Below, piece after piece: positions 62,612 to 64,000 of a stretch of 64,000 bases of DNA; position 1 is the first letter of the stretch; each line of letters begins with the position of its first letter. Source of the stretch: Parvicella sp963922585 (lineage in GTDB: Bacteria > Bacteroidota > Bacteroidia > Flavobacteriales_D > Parvicellaceae); the NCBI GenBank assembly GCA_963922585.1, contig CAWUIK010000005.1, forward strand, positions 1 through 64,000. Reading direction: 5' to 3'. The notes below the pieces were generated by a model. It worked only from the letters and a program-made list of their open reading frames with translations, was not told the origin of the DNA and made no database searches. The translations under genes were made by a program, and so were the position numbers.

Positions 62612-63451
62612 TTAATTAATTTCCAACCAAAAAGATCCTCCATGTCTTTCTACATTTTCTAAATTTGGGTGTTCCCAAAATGGTAAAAGCATTTTCTTCA
62701 ATACATCATCTTCTGATATAAAATAATTGGGAAGAATTGTTTTATATTTTTCAGGATTGGCTAAAATAAATATCGCTAAGCCATATTGTTCTGAATAAAA
62801 TCTGTCACACATAAACTGAGGATAGTCGTAAGGAAGATAAATGTCATGAATGTGAACGATTACTCCTTTGTTCAGTTTTGGCAAAATCTCCAGGAAAAAT
62901 ACCATTGCATCAGAATTAGGTAAAATTCTATGTGAATTATCTATGAATAAAATATCTCCAGATTCTAGGTTTAATACTTTAGAATAATCTACATCTTCAA
63001 ATGGCTTTCTGATAACAGTATCTGCCAAATGGTCAATTTCTGCTCTTGGTTGAGGGTCTATGGAAATTATTTCAGTATTTAAACTATTGTCTTGTTTACA
63101 TTTTGAAGCCACTTTTGTGGAATTTCCAGAACCAACTTCTATGTATTTTTTAGGCTTTTTTAGAGCCAACATCGTGTAAATTCCAATAATATCCAGGCCA
63201 GGTAAAAAACCATTGTTCCAAACAGGGTTGTTATGATTTTCGTCTTGCTGTTTTATTTCATGAATGAATTCTTTGAATAAAAGGGCATTCTCAAGAAAGT
63301 TTTTATAATCATTTCTATTAGAATTAATTATTTCGTATAGTTGACCGTGAGGAGGTTTTCCATGACCATATCTTGGTTGAAACACTACTTTATAATCCGA
63401 AAATAATGTCTGATGTTTTGGAGATAAGAATCTGTATATATTTTTTAGCAT
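62612..63451 (-). CDS. Class I SAM-dependent methyltransferase-like protein
   Basis: 279 residues. The SAM-binding motif I is KYIEVGSGNSTKVA, followed by EIISIDPQP and a strand-end DILFIDNSHRI with VHIHDIYLPYDYP, the pattern of Methyltransf_24-type enzymes. No signal peptide is present. Such proteins often modify sugars or small metabolites; no substrate is suggested by the flanking genes. It is convergent with the PorE-like gene, with six bases between stop codons. Confidence 0.85.
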   Translation of the reverse strand: MLKNIYRFLSPKHQTLFSDYKVVFQPRYGHGKPPHGQLYEIINSNRNDYKNFLENALLFKEFIHEIKQQDENHNNPVWNNGFLPGLDIIGIYTMLALKKPKKYIEVGSGNSTKVASKCKQDNSLNTEIISIDPQPRAEIDHLADTVIRKPFEDVDYSKVLNLESGDILFIDNSHRILPNSDAMVFFLEILPKLNKGVIVHIHDIYLPYDYPQFMCDRFYSEQYGLAIFILANPEKYKTILPNYFISEDDVLKKMLLPFWEHPNLENVERHGGSFWLEIN

Positions 63452-63499
63452 TAAAAATATTTTTATCTCATCAAAGGTAAAAACATCTGTAAAAAAGCA

Positions 63500-64000
63500 C
63501 TAATTTTTAACTATAATTTTAAAACCAGTATCGTAATTAATCTTCATAAAATATAAGCCATCAGTGAGATTAATTTTTAGAATTGATTCTTTTACAAAAC
63601 CTTGATCAACAACATTTCCTATAGCATTGTAAATTGAATAATTACCATTCAAAAACTGACTATCAATAGTTACAAAACTTGAAGCAGGATTAGGAAATAT
63701 TATGTTTTCTTTGGTTAAATATTCAATTTCATCATAAGATAAATCTTGAATTTCATCGTAATTATAAACTATATTGACATTACTGTCTATTTTATTTATA
63801 AATATACTTTGACTACCAAAAATTGATTCATTTGCGTCACCAACCACTATTACTCCACTATCGTATGTTGTATCAATTCTTTGTGGAAAATCATTTTCAA
63901 TTGTTCCAAAATTAAAATGCATGTCATATGTTGGTAACATTAATTCGTATAATTCTGTCACCCATGGATCTATTTTTCCAAAACCATATGAACTTGTCCC
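63500..64000 (-). CDS. C-terminal part of a T9SS cargo protein (5' end outside window)
   Basis: The frame is open to the right window edge (upstream codons give SSYGFGKIDPW), so this is the 3' end of a longer gene. The last 75 residues form a T9SS type A sorting domain: IIFPNPASSFVTID, YSIYNAIGNVV, LKINLTDGLYFMKI and a terminal FKIIVKN. The part before it (VIVVGDANESIF, NKIDSNVNIVYNYDE) fits the end of a beta-rich domain, perhaps a repetitive propeller. The main domain is not visible. Confidence 0.85.
   Translation of the reverse strand, partial: GTSSYGFGKIDPWVTELYELMLPTYDMHFNFGTIENDFPQRIDTTYDSGVIVVGDANESIFGSQSIFINKIDSNVNIVYNYDEIQDLSYDEIEYLTKENIIFPNPASSFVTIDSQFLNGNYSIYNAIGNVVDQGFVKESILKINLTDGLYFMKINYDTGFKIIVKN

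Overview
This window is AT-rich DNA from a member of the Bacteroidota, most likely the Flavobacteriales. The evidence is type IX secretion system (T9SS) signals at several protein C-termini, a PorP/SprF protein paired with a gliding-type C-terminal-domain protein, a PorE-like lipoprotein, a mevalonate kinase, type B ribosomal protein L31, and promoters with the Bacteroidota TTTG / TAnnTTTG pattern instead of the enterobacterial one. No tRNA, rRNA, insertion sequence, prophage or CRISPR array was seen. The species cannot be named from the sequence.

Layout. Positions 1-8544 run leftward: metF, a ParA-type ATPase with a small partner, three secreted or lipid-anchored proteins, an Asn/Ser-rich secreted protein, and the start of a giant repeat-bearing surface protein cut by the window edge. 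lepA (8679-10469) runs rightward. A DUF2400 gene and a T9SS-secreted alpha/beta hydrolase follow. A leftward block (13004-28204) holds an ABC permease, tpiA, prmA, a 1477-residue envelope protein, plsY, and a protein of about 2375 residues with TPR, PD40, coiled-coil and SPOR regions. From 28432 to 41236 come a DoxX/thioredoxin protein, a double DUF1599 protein divergent from folP, two DEAD-box helicases, a serine hydrolase, an ECF sigma factor with a 63-residue follower, an FKBP isomerase, a nuclease-like protein, NDH-2, an M1 peptidase and a DUF6702 protein.

From 41419 to 49488 genes run rightward: rpmE2, a GlmU-like transferase, a histidine kinase broken by three frameshifts, rlmF, a mannose-1-phosphate guanylyltransferase, mevalonate kinase and a UbiA prenyltransferase. 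Positions 49495-53965 hold the SprF-like/CHU_C pair and a glucosaminidase. Positions 54195-62605 hold a tandem pair of secreted paralogues, a cobalamin adenosyltransferase, small cytosolic proteins, a DMT exporter, a MORN-repeat protein, queE and the PorE-like lipoprotein. A methyltransferase and the 3' end of another T9SS cargo close the window.

The most unusual structure is not a gene. At four intergenic sites (12835-12932, 28314-28438, 30878-30998, 59736-59847) the DNA is built of degenerate heptamers in strict 7-base phase. They usually read away from a gene's 3' end on the sense strand and in several cases include the stop codon. I know no named element with this form. Other points of interest are the frameshifted V4R/PAS kinase, the giant SPOR protein whose signal peptide needs a CTG start, and the ParA cassette beside surface-protein genes.
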